Assembly: GCA_001730095.1 (NCBI GenBank)
Contig: MDLF01000096.1
Location: 1 to 64,000, forward strand
Length of the DNA: 64,000 nt
Direction: 5' to 3'
From: Rhodobacteraceae bacterium (ex Bugula neritina AB1)
GTDB lineage: Bacteria > Pseudomonadota > Alphaproteobacteria > Rhodobacterales > Rhodobacteraceae
Every line of letters begins with the position of its first letter. The first letter of the stretch is position 1. Under the pieces are notes generated by a model that had not been told where the DNA came from, made no database searches, and saw nothing but the letters and a program-made list of their open reading frames with translations. The position numbers and the translations under genes are program-made. This document shows positions 63,130-64,000 of the stretch, in pieces.

Positions 63130-63444
63130 TCAGTGCGGGATCTGGCTGCGCAGTTCCTCGGTTTCGCGGCGGGCTTCGCGCAGGCCATCCATTGCCGCAC
63201 GCAACTCCGCTTCGGTTTGGGTCAGCTGATTGGTCAGCTCCGCCTCGCGCTGCTGCAGATAGGTGATCGCCTGATCCCGGGTTTCCTCTGCCTCATGCAG
63301 CTCCTGGCTCATTCGGTCGAGATCGGCGACATCGCTTTGCCGCACGCGGGTAAACCGGTGCACCAGCCAATTGGCGAACCACCCCATGGCAAAAGCCACA
63401 AACAGGATGATCGCGGTGGTGATGATGAACTCTGTCCTGTTCAT
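63130..63444 (-). CDS. Membrane-anchored coiled-coil protein
   Basis: 104 residues. One N-terminal helix (FIITTAIILFVAFAMGWFANWLV, split, about 6-28) is followed by a long heptad-like coiled coil (about 40-100) rich in Glu, Gln, Arg and Leu. The segment facing the cytoplasm would be the coiled coil. No family name is secure. The start overlaps the stop of the upstream OmpA gene by 4 nt, so the two are likely co-expressed and may work in the envelope. Confidence 0.8.
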   Translation of the reverse strand: MNRTEFIITTAIILFVAFAMGWFANWLVHRFTRVRQSDVADLDRMSQELHEAEETRDQAITYLQQREAELTNQLTQTEAELRAAMDGLREARRETEELRSQIPH

Positions 63445-64000
63445 TCCTCTGGTGTCTCCTGTGCATCATCTGCGCTTTCGGCTTCCGGGCTGCTGCCGTC
63501 GTCGCTTGTTTGTGTCTGCTCCGCCGGACGGATCAGCTTGAATTCTATGCGGCGGTTGGCTTCGCGGCCTTCCTCGGTGCCATTGTCGGCAATCGGTTCG
63601 CTTTCGCCGTAACCTTTGGCAGCAAATGTCGAGGTCACCACCCGGCGCGCGCGCAATTCATTCAGAACTGATTGCGCGCGCGCCTGGCTAAGGTTCTGGT
63701 TCATGGCTTGACGGCCCTGGCTGTCGGTATGGCCTTGGATCTCCAGGCGGACCGGGCCGCAGCGGCTCAGGACTTCGGCTATCCGGTCCATGGTGCCGGC
63801 GCTTTCCGCCGCAATGGTGGCAGAGCCCGGTTCAAAAGTGATTTTCGACTCGCTTTGAGCACCGGCGAGCTGGGCTTCGCACAGCTCCGGTGGGATCGGC
63901 TGATCCTTGGGGGCTGGCGGCTCTTGGTAAGATACATCAAGGCCATAAGTCTCTGCTTCGCCCAGCTTGGCAGACAAAAAGCGCGCGATTTCGGAAGGGG
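63441..64000 (-). CDS. OmpA family protein, C-terminal part
   Basis: The gene begins off the right edge; about 185 residues are visible, with the frame open through position 64000. It carries an OmpA-like peptidoglycan-binding domain: KITFEPGSATI, then GHTDSQGRQAMNQNLSQARA (split) and GYGESEPIADNGTEEGREANRRIEF, with the Asp/Arg that bind diaminopimelate. A 30-residue acidic tail follows. Relatives in the group have long N-terminal regions ahead of this domain, not visible here. Confidence 0.9.
   Translation of the reverse strand, partial: PSEIARFLSAKLGEAETYGLDVSYQEPPAPKDQPIPPELCEAQLAGAQSESKITFEPGSATIAAESAGTMDRIAEVLSRCGPVRLEIQGHTDSQGRQAMNQNLSQARAQSVLNELRARRVVTSTFAAKGYGESEPIADNGTEEGREANRRIEFKLIRPAEQTQTSDDGSSPEAESADDAQETPEE

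Overview
The window reads as chromosomal DNA of an alphaproteobacterium of the Roseobacter group (Rhodobacteraceae, something like Leisingera, Phaeobacter or Ruegeria; the genus is inference). The reasons are the roughly 60 % GC content, the fused indolepyruvate:ferredoxin oxidoreductase, Irr in place of Fur beside fabA, the ccoGHIS order, the clpS-methyltransferase pair, hemC/hemE back to back, uvrC-pgsA-moaD-moaE, and short intergenic palindromes followed by a GTATTT motif. No tRNA, rRNA, insertion sequence, phage gene or CRISPR array was seen.

Layout. 1-8.6 kb: a five-gene, translationally coupled minus-strand operon (double-ATPase, solute-binding protein, two permeases, an unusually ordered class III CoA-transferase) opposite a TetR regulator. 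8.6-12.7 kb: fused indolepyruvate:ferredoxin oxidoreductase with a divergent Lrp/AsnC regulator. 12.7-17.2 kb: a DUF3307 membrane protein, a 1002-residue ABC-exporter-like protein with a ruined ATPase site and a cyclic-nucleotide-binding domain, and a fumarylacetoacetate-hydrolase-family enzyme. 17.3-25.2 kb: catabolic enzymes on the minus strand (zinc alcohol dehydrogenase; pcaD-hydrolase-pcaB of the protocatechuate branch; a nuclease-family enzyme; a PLP dehydratase; a hydrolase; a haloacid dehalogenase). 25.3-30.4 kb: FKBP isomerase, an exported unknown, then the unsaturated-fatty-acid genes fabA, fabB and fabI, with Irr divergent from fabA. 30.3-35.3 kb: LysR opposite a phytanoyl-CoA-dioxygenase-like enzyme, a radical SAM protein, and a secreted RTX protein with seven propeller-like repeats.

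35.6-39.9 kb: ccoGHIS (assembly of cbb3 oxidase) behind a clear FNR-type box. 40-45.3 kb: a SPOR-tailed D,D-carboxypeptidase, a small isomerase, a HAD hydrolase, clpS, an rRNA-methyltransferase-like gene, and an SDR protein lacking the catalytic lysine. 45.3-49.8 kb: heme genes hemF, hemC and hemE around a GH25 lysozyme-like lipoprotein. 49.8-53.1 kb: an AMACR-like CoA-transferase and the pobR/pobA pair, which feeds protocatechuate to the pca genes. 53.2-58.6 kb: a CoxG-like protein, an ABC-2 exporter, an S49 peptidase / zinc-ribbon / Ca2+:cation antiporter cluster, and a pteridine-reductase-like SDR. 58.9-63 kb: uvrC, a DUF922-like HExxH-type protein, pgsA, moaD, moaE. 63.1-64 kb: a coiled-coil membrane protein and the C-terminus of an OmpA-family protein.

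Most of the window is ordinary Roseobacter metabolism. The parts least explained by known families are the degenerate ABC/cNMP protein with a probable ATA start, the permuted CoA-transferase coupled to a peptide-type importer, the signal-less DUF922-like protein, and the seven-repeat RTX protein. I found no clear defence or mobile system.
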